Assembly: GCA_017959195.1 (NCBI GenBank)
Contig: JAGDBE010000083.1
Location: 1-13,685, forward strand
DNA: 13,685 nt
Source of the DNA: Clostridia bacterium
GTDB lineage: Bacteria > Bacillota > Clostridia > Oscillospirales > CAG-382
Direction: 5' to 3'
How positions within the stretch are numbered: the stretch's first letter is position 1; each line of letters starts with the position of its first letter. The notes under the pieces are model-generated. The model had not been told where the DNA came from. It did not search any database and was given only the letters and a program-made list of their open reading frames with translations. Positions 1 through 6,069 of the stretch are shown here, one piece after another. The translations under genes and the position numbers were made by a program.

Positions 1-15
1 GCTGCGAGCGTTAAG

Positions 16-38
16 AAAACAGTCCGGTGGACTGTTTT
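16..38. repeat. Perfect inverted repeat (10-bp stem, 3-nt loop)
   Basis: AAAACAGTCC at 16-25 pairs perfectly with GGACTGTTTT at 29-38 around the loop GGT. The A/T ends would let it act as a terminator in either direction, but no gene end is visible in the window to its left. It may instead belong to the repetitive element covering positions 1-354. Confidence 0.75.
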
Positions 39-107
39 CAGTGAGCAGATGTGAGGCGCCTGCGCCGAGCAGGGCGAGTGCGAAGCACGAGCGTCCCTGA
101 AGGTGCA

Positions 108-147
108 CCAACAAATAAACCATCCGTAAGGGTGGTTTTTTTGTTGG
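108..147. terminator. Long hairpin with T-run, possible bidirectional terminator
   Basis: The left arm 108-125 pairs with the right arm 130-147 around the tetraloop GTAA. The 18-position stem has one T:T mismatch (116/139) and one T:G wobble (123/132). The inner stem is followed by a run of seven T at 136-142, as in an intrinsic terminator, but the outer CCAACAAA/TTTGTTGG arms make it longer than a usual one. No adjacent coding region explains it, so it could be the terminator of an unseen gene or part of a repeat element. Confidence 0.55.
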
Positions 148-176
148 CAAACAGCGCCGAGAGGACTCGAACCCCG

Positions 177-242
177 GTCGGGAGCCCCGACGGGCAATTA
201 CGCGGACAAAGTTCCCGAATTTTTATGCTTTTGTGCTCGCGA
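177..242. repeat. Direct repeat, copy 1
   Basis: First copy of a 66-67 bp repeat. Its first 33 bases (177-209) are identical to 288-320. The rest is similar, ending in a TTTTATGCTT-like stretch and GCTCGCGA. It begins with a small hairpin: GTCGGG, loop AGC, CCCGAC. The copies are offset by 111 bp. Confidence 0.8.
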
Positions 243-287
243 AGAGATTTTTACTTTATTTTTAGCAAAAAAGGAGCTCCTGCGGGC

Positions 288-354
288 GTCGGGAGCCCCG
301 ACGGGCAATTACGCGGACAAGGTTCTCAATTTTTTATGCTTTTTATGCTCGCGA
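288..354. repeat. Direct repeat, copy 2
   Basis: Second copy of the repeat at 177-242. It is identical over 33 bases (288-320) and diverged afterwards (321-354), again ending in ATGCTCGCGA. The 45 bp between copies are A/T-rich and include the palindrome GGAGCTCC. Two copies at this spacing, with a diverged half, do not fit a CRISPR array. Confidence 0.8.
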
Positions 355-398
355 GATAGTTTTTATATTGCCATGTCCCAAAAATACCCCATGATAAT

Positions 399-427
399 TT
401 GCATTATGCACATCAAAGGTTTATAAT
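399..427 (+). promoter_or_regulatory. Sigma-A-type promoter of the 461 gene
   Basis: TTGCAT (399-404), a 17-bp spacer and a perfect TATAAT (422-427). The expected transcription start near 434 leaves a short leader carrying GGAGGG (449-454) before the ATG at 461. Confidence 0.75.
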
Positions 428-460
428 TAGGACAGAAACCAAAAGAACGGAGGGAAACCT

Positions 461-844
461 ATGGGAAAAGAAATAATCTGGAGATTTTGCGTTTCCGCCA
501 ATATCGTCCGCACACACACGGACGAAAACGGCGTTCTAAGATACGGCACAAAGGCGTTCACGGGCGGGACGAAAGTTTATATCAACGGAAAAGACCGTGA
601 AGACAGCGACTTAATCGAAGTCGTAGGACTCAACCGTTTCGGAAGATTCGTCGTTGATTTTATTCCTGTTGAGTACATTGAAAACATCCGCGGGCAAAGA
701 TTGTATAAACCCAAGGTTTTGGAGATTATTTCCTACCTCGAAGCAATCGAAGGAGATACGTGGTGGGAAAATACCGTCGGGGACAGAGAAGAATCCCTTC
801 TTATTGCCGAAAAACTGCGCGCAATGAAAACGGAGCCCGTTTAA
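461..844 (+). CDS. Small protein of unknown function (127 aa)
   Basis: I do not recognise a named domain. The start is firm: a consensus-like promoter at 399-427 and a GGAGGG ribosome binding site six bases before the ATG. The protein has no signal peptide or membrane segment, so it should be cytoplasmic. Visible features are an N-terminal stretch rich in beta-forming residues with HTDENGVLRYGTKAF near residues 19-33, a VGLNRFGRF segment near 54-62, and a C-terminal part likely to be helical, with a WW pair near residues 100-101. From memory, similar short proteins with a 'GTKxFxxGTKVY' core occur as uncharacterised proteins in gut Bacillota and Bacteroidota, but I cannot verify this. It is followed after 10 bp by the promoter of the next gene, so it is probably transcribed alone. 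There is no clear terminator after it. Confidence 0.8.
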   Translation: MGKEIIWRFCVSANIVRTHTDENGVLRYGTKAFTGGTKVYINGKDREDSDLIEVVGLNRFGRFVVDFIPVEYIENIRGQRLYKPKVLEIISYLEAIEGDTWWENTVGDREESLLIAEKLRAMKTEPV

Positions 845-853
845 TAAAAAATC

Positions 854-871
854 ATTGAAAACCCTCTCAAT
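854..871. promoter_or_regulatory. Candidate operator 1, dyad over the -35 box
   Basis: ATTGAAAACCCTCTCAAT is an imperfect dyad (ATTGA/TCAAT arms). It differs from the site at 891-908 at only four of 18 positions. It contains the whole TTGAAA -35 box of the downstream promoter, so a bound protein could block RNA polymerase. Operator function is inferred from the duplication and placement only. Confidence 0.45.
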
Positions 872-883
872 TTGTGCTATCAT
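855..883 (+). promoter_or_regulatory. Sigma-A-type promoter of the DUF4428 gene
   Basis: TTGAAA (855-860), a 17-bp spacer and TATCAT (878-883), giving a predicted start near 890. The promoter is bracketed by two near-identical dyads (854-871 and 891-908). Confidence 0.75.
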
Positions 884-890
884 AATAACA

Positions 891-908
891 GTTGAAAACC
901 ATTTCAAC
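891..908. promoter_or_regulatory. Candidate operator 2, dyad at the transcription start
   Basis: GTTGAAAACCATTTCAAC has perfect 7-bp arms (GTTGAAA/TTTCAAC) around ACCA. It shares the core TTGAAAACC and the end TCAA with the site 37 bp upstream. It lies at or just after the predicted start (about 890). If transcribed it could also form a small hairpin ahead of the ribosome binding site. Confidence 0.5.
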
Positions 909-927
909 AAAGAAAGGAAACACTGCT

Positions 928-1755
928 ATGGGACTTTTCAATAAAGAAAACTGCTGCATTTGCGGCGGAAAAACAGGTTTGTTTGACAAAAAATGTATGA
1001 GCGGCAAAGTCTGCAAGGACTGCGCAAAAAAGATGTCTGTATGGTTTGACGACTACAAGGACGCTGATAAAGCGGCGCTCGAAGCGCAGATTTCCGCAAG
1101 AGAAGCGGACGCCGCAAATGCGAAAAACTATAATTTCTCCAAGATTTTCGGAGAATTCGGCGTCATTCTGATTGACGAGGAAAATAAGAAATTCATCGCG
1201 TTCCCCGACACGAGCACCGGACTTTTCGGAAAGCAGAGAACCGTAAAATCCCTTGACGACGTAATTGATCTGGGACCCGATATCATTGATTTTTCCATGG
1301 TTGAGGATTTTGAAATCGACATCACCGAGACGACCAACGAGGAAAAGCAAAACGTGAACGGAAGCATGCAGAGCTACAACCCTCCGCACATTATCTATAT
1401 GGAGTCGTTCACCCTCAGAATGAAGATAAACCATCCCTACATTAAATCAGTTTACATTCCGCTGAATAGCGGCGCGGTGCAGATACGCCATATCGGCAGA
1501 CGCTCGTGGACGAGCCCCGGAAAAAAGCTTGCGGCGCATCTTCTGAACCTCCCCGGACTTATAAAGGAAAACCAGGCGGCGGTTTATGACAACGACTCCC
1601 TGCTCCACACTTTCCTTCGCAGCGAGTACGATATGCCCGACTACTCATACGGCTTTAAGTGCACGCCCGAAAACTGGGACGCCATCAGAAGATATCAGTA
1701 CTATCTCGCCATGGCGCGCGAAATACAGACCATCATCACAGGAAAATCGGAATAA
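928..1755 (+). CDS. DUF4428-type zinc-ribbon protein (275 aa)
   Basis: The N-terminus carries four cysteines as two CxxC pairs, C9/C12 and C29/C32, followed by KDCAKKMSVWF. This matches the zinc-ribbon module called DUF4428, common in Clostridia. The rest (about residues 50-275) has a predicted beta-rich section with a hydrophobic-acidic patch near 115-140 (ILGPDIIDFSMVEDFEID-like) and a helical C-terminus. It has no signal peptide or membrane segment. Such proteins often pair the ribbon with a PH-like domain; I see a possible fit here but cannot prove it. I chose the ATG at 928 because AAAGGA at 914-918 lies nine bases upstream. A TTG at 892 would extend the frame by 12 codons but falls at the transcription start and lacks a binding site. 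Function is unknown. Tandem dyads around its promoter suggest specific repression, and a strong terminator follows. Confidence 0.85.
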   Translation: MGLFNKENCCICGGKTGLFDKKCMSGKVCKDCAKKMSVWFDDYKDADKAALEAQISAREADAANAKNYNFSKIFGEFGVILIDEENKKFIAFPDTSTGLFGKQRTVKSLDDVIDLGPDIIDFSMVEDFEIDITETTNEEKQNVNGSMQSYNPPHIIYMESFTLRMKINHPYIKSVYIPLNSGAVQIRHIGRRSWTSPGKKLAAHLLNLPGLIKENQAAVYDNDSLLHTFLRSEYDMPDYSYGFKCTPENWDAIRRYQYYLAMAREIQTIITGKSE

Positions 1756-1767
1756 CCCGATAAAAAT

Positions 1768-1807
1768 TAATTGCCGCCTTTTTAAGGCGGCAATTATTGA
1801 TTTTTTT
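1768..1807 (+). terminator. Intrinsic terminator after the DUF4428 gene
   Basis: A 13-bp stem (1768-1780 with 1784-1796) with a GCCGCC/GGCGGC core and a TTT loop, followed by TTGATTTTTTT. The trailing T-rich segment also holds the -35 box of the next promoter. Confidence 0.85.
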
Positions 1808-1825
1808 CCTTTTTTGACGTATAAT
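1797..1825 (+). promoter_or_regulatory. Sigma-A-type promoter of the GNAT operon
   Basis: TTGATT (1797-1802), a 17-bp spacer and a perfect TATAAT (1820-1825). Its -35 lies directly after the terminator stem. The predicted start is near 1832, with TTGGAG (1842-1847) as ribosome binding site for the ATG at 1855. Confidence 0.75.
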
Positions 1826-1854
1826 TCAGTTAATAAAGTATTTGGAGCATAAAA

Positions 1855-2346
1855 ATGGACTTTGTGGAACTTTTTGCAAACGACAGAAAAGGCGTTTTCG
1901 AGATGTCGGAGATGGCAACGTCTATTCTGCGGGAATATTACGACAAAATCGTCGGAAAAGCGCAGAACGACTATATGCTTGACATGTTTCAGTCGGAATC
2001 GTCGATAAAAAAGCAGATAGAAAACGGATACCGCTACTTTTTCGTAAGAAAAGAGGGTGAAAACCTCGGTTTTATCGCCTTTTACCCAAAAAAAGACGCG
2101 ATGTATCTAAGCAAATTCTACCTTTACAAAAAAGAGCGCGGCAAGGGCTGCGCAAGGGAGATTCTGAATTTCATCGCGGAGAATGCGAAAAAGGAAAATC
2201 TATGCGCAATCGAGCTCAACGTCAACAAAATGAACGAAACGCGCTTCATTTACGAGCATCTCGGCTTTAAAATCATCCGCGCCGAGAAAAACGACATCGG
2301 AAACGGCTATTTCATGGACGACTACGTCTACCGCCTGGATATATGA
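1855..2346 (+). CDS. GNAT-family N-acetyltransferase (163 aa)
   Basis: A single-domain acetyltransferase that would transfer acetyl from acetyl-CoA to an amine; the substrate is unknown. The acetyl-CoA pyrophosphate-binding motif A is clear: FYLYKKERGKGCA, with the R-x-x-G-x-A-type loop at residues 95-100, following a beta-strand. A motif-B-like segment (NETRFIYEHLGFK, 127-139) follows, as is standard in GNAT folds. The ending IGNGYFMDDYV (148-158) resembles a C-terminal signature I know from a GNAT subgroup in Bacillota. The length is normal for the family. The start is set by the promoter and a TTGGAG site seven bases upstream. It is soluble and cytoplasmic. The next gene begins 25 bp after its stop, with no terminator between, so the two form an operon. 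Confidence 0.88.
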   Translation: MDFVELFANDRKGVFEMSEMATSILREYYDKIVGKAQNDYMLDMFQSESSIKKQIENGYRYFFVRKEGENLGFIAFYPKKDAMYLSKFYLYKKERGKGCAREILNFIAENAKKENLCAIELNVNKMNETRFIYEHLGFKIIRAEKNDIGNGYFMDDYVYRLDI

Positions 2347-2371
2347 GATTATTATCGTTTGAGGTGAAAAA

Positions 2372-3043
2372 ATGACAGTAAAACTCTTTTTTCAAGCAAT
2401 TTTGAAGATAACTTTCGGTTTTCTCATCGTCTGCGCGCTGCTTTTCGTGCCCGCGGGCACGCTTGACTTCGCACAGGCATGGCTTCTTCTGGGAATTCTG
2501 TTTGTCCCGATGTTCTGCGCGGGAATAGTTATGATGATAAAGAATCCCGCGCTTCTCAAAAAGAGACTGCACGCAAAAGAAGAGCAAAACGAGCAGAAAG
2601 CCGTGATAATTCTCAGCATGATAATGTTTATCGCGGCTTTCGCCGCCGCAGGGCTTTGTTTCCGCTTCGATTTTCTCATGCTTCCGTTTTCCGTAAGCGT
2701 TGCTGCAAGCGTTATCTTTCTTGCCGCCTATATTCTCTACGCGGAGGTGCTCCGTGAAAACGTGTATCTGTCGCGCACGATTGAGGTACAGGAAAATCAG
2801 AAGGTCATCGACACCGGACTTTACGGAGTTGTGCGCCACCCGATGTATTTGAGCACGCTTGTTTTATTCTTAAGCATGCCTATCGTGCTCGGCTCGGTCA
2901 TATCGTTTATCATTATGCTTTTCTATATTCCCATTATCGCTCTCAGAATAAAAAACGAGGAACAGGTCCTCGAAAAGGGGCTTGACGGTTATTCCGAATA
3001 CAAAAAGCGCGTGAAATACAAGGTTGTTCCTTTTATTTGGTAA
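2372..3043 (+). CDS. Isoprenylcysteine methyltransferase-family membrane protein (223 aa)
   Basis: A polytopic membrane protein of the ICMT/PEMT-like methyltransferase family, predicted to use S-adenosylmethionine. The family signature is present near the C-terminus: TGLYGVVRHPMYLS (148-161) with the R155-H156-P157 core, then hydrophobic segments and RIKNEEQVL (192-200) with its paired glutamates, ending GYSEYKKRVKY. Membrane segments are likely near 8-27, 36-55, 77-95, 104-123 and a pair in 162-190. Bacteria generally lack prenylcysteine proteins, so the real substrate is probably a lipid or other small hydrophobic molecule; that is unknown. GAGGTGA (2361-2367) serves the ATG. It is cotranscribed with the GNAT gene, and their joint substrate, if any, cannot be read from sequence. 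Confidence 0.88.
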   Translation: MTVKLFFQAILKITFGFLIVCALLFVPAGTLDFAQAWLLLGILFVPMFCAGIVMMIKNPALLKKRLHAKEEQNEQKAVIILSMIMFIAAFAAAGLCFRFDFLMLPFSVSVAASVIFLAAYILYAEVLRENVYLSRTIEVQENQKVIDTGLYGVVRHPMYLSTLVLFLSMPIVLGSVISFIIMLFYIPIIALRIKNEEQVLEKGLDGYSEYKKRVKYKVVPFIW

Positions 3044-3046
3044 CAA

Positions 3047-3076
3047 AAAAAGCACTTACTTCCGTAAGTGCTTTTT
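3047..3076. terminator. Bidirectional terminator between convergent genes
   Basis: A perfect 13-bp stem (AAAAAGCACTTAC, 3047-3059, with 3064-3076) and loop TTCC. It has T-runs on both strands, so it ends the GNAT-methyltransferase operon from the left and the secreted-protein gene (stop at 3090) from the right. Confidence 0.9.
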
Positions 3077-3089
3077 AATTTTCCTTGTA

Positions 3090-4553
3090 TCAGAAGTTTT
3101 TCCAGTTCTCGCAGAACGGTTTACATTCCGCAAGGTCGAGCAAAAACAGTTTATACTCTTCGCCTGTGCCGTCCATTTCAACGGTATCGGTCATTTTGGG
3201 GTCATTTATGATTTTGACGTCGGTAAGAACGCCTTTATCGAATCTTGCCGCAACGAGACAAACGTTTTCGGGAACGTTCGCGGTTATATAGATAAGCTCG
3301 GAGCCGAGCGCGCTTCCGATAACAACCGTGCGGAACGCCTCGGTATAAGTGCCTTCAAGCTCGATTATGCCGATTTCGTTAAGTATTCTGCCGCCCATAT
3401 GGCTTACGAGTTTTCCGCCCTCGCTTACCTCTATCGTGCCCTTGTTGTGGATGACGCCGTTCATGGTCGTTGCGAGCGTGCCGCCCTCCTGCACTAATAG
3501 GTATCCTTCGCTGTCGAGGGAAGCTTCAAGAATACCGCCGTCGGCGATTATAAGGCAGTTCTGTTCGGAGAGAATGACTTTGCCCATGGTCGAAATTTCG
3601 CCCGTAACCGTAATATCGCCCGTAAGGCGGACCACGGTATCCATATTTCCGTCAACGTGCTCGCCCGCAACGGTTCTGTCCTGTCCGAAAATGGCGGCGA
3701 GTTCTTCGTAGGTTGACGCCTCGCGTTCAACATAAATATTTATATCGTCCCAGTTTTCAAAACGCGTCGTCTGGCCGAGTTCAGCCATTACCCTTTCTAT
3801 CATTCGGTCAACGTCCGCCGGCATCACGTCGGGGGCCGCCTCGTACAGAAGCACGCTTCCGCGTCCTTCTACCGTGCCTTCGTTTTTGAACCACAGTTCG
3901 TTTCCGACACAGCCGCAGTTGAATTCGCCGTCAAGGACCAGCACTCCGCCCGGCGCGTTATGGAGAGTGGAGCCGAAACGGCTTGAAATTCTCGCGCCGT
4001 CGGGTATGGTTATCGTTCCGTTGTTGTATATTTCGCCGCCCTGTCCGGAAGCGAAGATTCCGCCGTCTTCAACGTCAATTTTACCGTTATTGGTGATGCA
4101 GGCAGCGAGCATACCGCGGTTTTTAACCAGAATATAGCCGTTATTGGTATCAAAATCCAGGTCGAGCATTCCGCCGGCTTCCAGAATAAGCGTTCCGTTA
4201 TTTATGCATTTGCCGTTCGGGAGAATCGGGTCGTCCCAGTTGCCCTCGAACGTCGCCCATACGCTGCCGAGCGCGCCGTCGCCGCAAAGCGTGAGGGTTA
4301 CGCCGTTTTCAACCGTCATTACGGTTTCGCTGTAATAGTTTATTTTGTCTGCGCCGTAAGTTATGGCGCAATTCTTATCCACGGTGAAGCTTTGAGTTAT
4401 GTTTATGGCGTCGACGACTTGCGTCATATTGAGCGCGGAAATGAGTTCATCCTGATTTGTCGCTTCAAGCGTAAGGCCTGCTGCCGAAACAGGTATAACT
4501 GCGATAACAAACAGCATACAAATCAAGAAAAGCATGAATAAATTCTTTTTCAC
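3090..4553 (-). CDS. Secreted beta-helix-like repeat protein (487 aa)
   Basis: The N-terminus is a classic signal peptide: KK, a hydrophobic core, then PVSA-AG, with cleavage likely after residue 24. The mature part has short repeats of the form N-N/K-G-T-I-x-I/V-x-x-G-G-x-L, as in right-handed parallel beta-helices. Two blocks exist, about residues 28-237 and 275-425. Each begins with a 'DELISAL' or 'YEELAAIF' helix-like segment and holds a GY(I/L)LV...G(M/T)LA motif (139-150 and 350-361), so the protein arose by internal duplication. I see no SLH, LPXTG or transmembrane anchor. Start choice: a frame-matched ATG at 4622 lies inside the -35 box and cannot be on the transcript. A GTG at 4553 has GGAGGG ten bases upstream and gives a sensible signal peptide. 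Its role is unknown; adhesion or surface-polymer contact is only a guess. A partial paralogue lies at the right edge of the window. Confidence 0.8.
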   Translation of the reverse strand: MKKNLFMLFLICMLFVIAVIPVSAAGLTLEATNQDELISALNMTQVVDAINITQSFTVDKNCAITYGADKINYYSETVMTVENGVTLTLCGDGALGSVWATFEGNWDDPILPNGKCINNGTLILEAGGMLDLDFDTNNGYILVKNRGMLAACITNNGKIDVEDGGIFASGQGGEIYNNGTITIPDGARISSRFGSTLHNAPGGVLVLDGEFNCGCVGNELWFKNEGTVEGRGSVLLYEAAPDVMPADVDRMIERVMAELGQTTRFENWDDINIYVEREASTYEELAAIFGQDRTVAGEHVDGNMDTVVRLTGDITVTGEISTMGKVILSEQNCLIIADGGILEASLDSEGYLLVQEGGTLATTMNGVIHNKGTIEVSEGGKLVSHMGGRILNEIGIIELEGTYTEAFRTVVIGSALGSELIYITANVPENVCLVAARFDKGVLTDVKIINDPKMTDTVEMDGTGEEYKLFLLDLAECKPFCENWKNF

Positions 4554-4563
4554 TTTCTTTTCT

Positions 4564-4569
4564 CCCTCC
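4564..4569 (-). promoter_or_regulatory. Ribosome binding site that fixes a GTG start
   Basis: GGAGGG on the minus strand, ten bases before GTG (4553-4551). No comparable site precedes the upstream ATG at 4622, which is also ahead of the predicted transcript start (about 4587). Confidence 0.7.
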
Positions 4570-4593
4570 GGTCTGTATTTGGTTGCCGTATAT

Positions 4594-4622
4594 ATTATAT
4601 AACACAATATAAATTTTTTCAA
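4594..4622 (-). promoter_or_regulatory. Sigma-A-type promoter of the secreted-protein gene
   Basis: On the minus strand: TTGAAA (4622-4617), a 17-bp spacer and a perfect TATAAT (4599-4594). It is divergent from the oxidoreductase promoter; the two -35 boxes are 40 bp apart. Confidence 0.8.
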
Positions 4623-4662
4623 GCATATAATTTTATTGCCCGTTTTACGCCCGCAATCAATG

Positions 4663-4691
4663 TTGACAAAATTTGCGGCGTATGGTATTAT
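4663..4691 (+). promoter_or_regulatory. Sigma-A-type promoter of the oxidoreductase gene
   Basis: A perfect TTGACA (4663-4668), a 17-bp spacer and TATTAT (4686-4691). The short leader carries GGAGAGGG (4713-4720) just before the ATG at 4725. Confidence 0.82.
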
Positions 4692-4724
4692 TTTTATGTA
4701 TTTTATTAGTTTGGAGAGGGATAT

Positions 4725-6008
4725 ATGAAAGAATTATCAATGGTGCTCGTAGGCTGCGGCGAAAGAGGCAGCTGTTATATGAACGCGGTAAAGTCCATGC
4801 CCGACAAATTTTCGCTCAAAGCGATTGCCGAGCCGAATAAAGAAAGAAGAGAATATTTCAGGGACACCTTCAACGTGCCCGCGGATATGTGTTTTGAAAG
4901 CTATGAGCAGCTGCTTTCGCTTCCGAAGCTCGCAGACGTCGCAATGATTTGCACGCAGGACAAAATGCATTTTGAGCCCGCGATGATGGCGATAGAGAAA
5001 AAATACGATCTTCTTCTGGAAAAGCCGATTTCGATAAATCCGAAGGAATGCTTCAAGGTTGCGGAAGCGGCGAAAAAGAACGGCGTGCGCGTTTTGGTGT
5101 GCCACGTTTTAAGATATTCGCCTTTCTATAAATTCATAAAGCGGTTTTTAAAGAGCGGAAGACTCGGCGAGGTCATTAACGTTAATCACACCGAAGGCGT
5201 GGGAAACGTTCATATGAGCCACAGCTACGTAAGAGGAAACTGGAGAAGAGAGGACGAGTCCTCCCCCATGATTCTCGCAAAATGCTCGCATGACGCCGAC
5301 CTTATGCTCTGGCTCCTCGAAGAGCAGTGCGAAAAGGTCCAGTCATTCGGAACGCGCTCGTATTTCACAAGCGAAAACGCTCCCGAAGGCGCTCCGGCAC
5401 GCTGTCTCGACGGCTGTCCGCATAAGGATACCTGCTTCTACTACGCCCCCGCTTTATATAAACTCGACACCGCCGAAGTAAAGCATTTCAGAACGGTTGT
5501 GGCAGGCAATTTCACTCCCACCGACGAGGAAATCGACGAAAAACTCAAGACCTCGCCTTACGGAAGATGCGTTTACCACTGCGATAACGACGTTGTGGAC
5601 CACCAGACCGTAAATATGCTGTTCTCAAACGGCAAAATCGCAACGCTTACGATGTCGGCGTTCAATAAAGGCGGCAGATTTACCGTATTTATGGGCACAA
5701 AGGGCGAACTCCGCGCAAATATGGAAACCCAGTCGATAAGTTTTTACGATTTTGCGACAAGAGAGACCACAGAGCTTTATACATCCGAAAGCAATTTCGA
5801 CCAGACCATCGGCGGCGGCCACGGCGGCGGCGACGCGGGCATAATGGAAGACCTTTACGAGATGATCGTAAACAACAACCCCTCCGACTCCATTTCCGAC
5901 ATATCCGTTTCGTGCATGAGCCACCTTATCTGCTTTGCGGCGGAGGAATCGAGACTTCTGAACACCGTCGTGAATATGAACTGGTACCTGGAAGCAATGG
6001 CGCTGTAA
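4725..6008 (+). CDS. Gfo/Idh/MocA-family NAD(P)-dependent oxidoreductase (427 aa)
   Basis: A cytoplasmic oxidoreductase with an N-terminal Rossmann fold: a dinucleotide-binding G10-x-G12-x-x-G15 loop after the first strand, and the family E99-K100-P101 motif. The substrate half has KCSHDAD (186-192), in the position of the family's active-site lysine/histidine region, and HGGGD (366-370), a motif I associate with a subgroup of this family. Unusual are five cysteines in two clusters, C227-x3-C231-x5-C237 and C282-x3-C286, which could bind a metal or brace the fold. Members oxidise or reduce sugars, inositols and related compounds, and some use NAD-assisted chemistry to cleave glycosides; the substrate here is unknown. 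The length of 427 aa is slightly above the usual 330-400 because of the cysteine insert. It is transcribed alone from its own promoter and ends at a shared terminator. Confidence 0.9.
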   Translation: MKELSMVLVGCGERGSCYMNAVKSMPDKFSLKAIAEPNKERREYFRDTFNVPADMCFESYEQLLSLPKLADVAMICTQDKMHFEPAMMAIEKKYDLLLEKPISINPKECFKVAEAAKKNGVRVLVCHVLRYSPFYKFIKRFLKSGRLGEVINVNHTEGVGNVHMSHSYVRGNWRREDESSPMILAKCSHDADLMLWLLEEQCEKVQSFGTRSYFTSENAPEGAPARCLDGCPHKDTCFYYAPALYKLDTAEVKHFRTVVAGNFTPTDEEIDEKLKTSPYGRCVYHCDNDVVDHQTVNMLFSNGKIATLTMSAFNKGGRFTVFMGTKGELRANMETQSISFYDFATRETTELYTSESNFDQTIGGGHGGGDAGIMEDLYEMIVNNNPSDSISDISVSCMSHLICFAAEESRLLNTVVNMNWYLEAMAL

Positions 6009-6024
6009 AAATAATAAAACGTAA

Positions 6025-6052
6025 AAAAAACACCGCAAAAGCGGTGTTTTTT
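6025..6052. terminator. Bidirectional terminator between convergent genes
   Basis: A 12-bp stem (AAAAAACACCGC, 6025-6036, with 6041-6052) and AAAA loop, flanked by A and T runs. It serves the oxidoreductase gene from the left and the minus-strand surface-protein gene (stop at 6070) from the right. Confidence 0.9.
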
Positions 6053-6069
6053 ATTCTTTAAATCAACTC

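Larger units (their letters stand above)
1..460. other. Gene-free region with hairpins and a duplicated segment
   Basis: About 460 bases with no convincing gene. A frame of 102 codons is open at 51-359, but it has no ribosome binding site, its composition is unlike the neighbouring proteins (arginine- and serine-rich), and it runs through two hairpins and both copies of a direct repeat. It is therefore best read as non-coding. The region holds a perfect hairpin (16-38), a long terminator-like hairpin (108-147), a 66-67 bp direct repeat (177-242 and 288-354), and the promoter of the next gene (399-427). The element may extend beyond the left edge. Confidence 0.7.

Noticed and set aside
155..180. 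tRNA-like T-arm on the minus strand (GGTTCGAGTCC)
   Set aside because: The T-stem pairs only partly, and no matching acceptor, D or anticodon arms could be found in the expected 60-70 bases. At most it is a chance match or a remnant.
177..354. CRISPR-like repeats
   Set aside because: There are only two copies, one half has diverged, the 33-bp identical core sits at a 111-bp period, and no cas genes are present.
51..359. Open frame of 102 codons over the left-edge repeats
   Set aside because: It has no ribosome binding site, its composition is biased, and it crosses two hairpins and both copies of a direct repeat.
904..1434. Minus-strand frame of 176 codons inside the DUF4428 gene
   Set aside because: It lies wholly antisense to a gene with clear domain, promoter and ribosome binding site, and shows no family features.
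4551..4622. ATG at 4622 as start of the secreted protein
   Set aside because: It lies within the -35 box of the gene's own promoter and lacks a ribosome binding site. It would also put 23 residues ahead of an obvious signal peptide.
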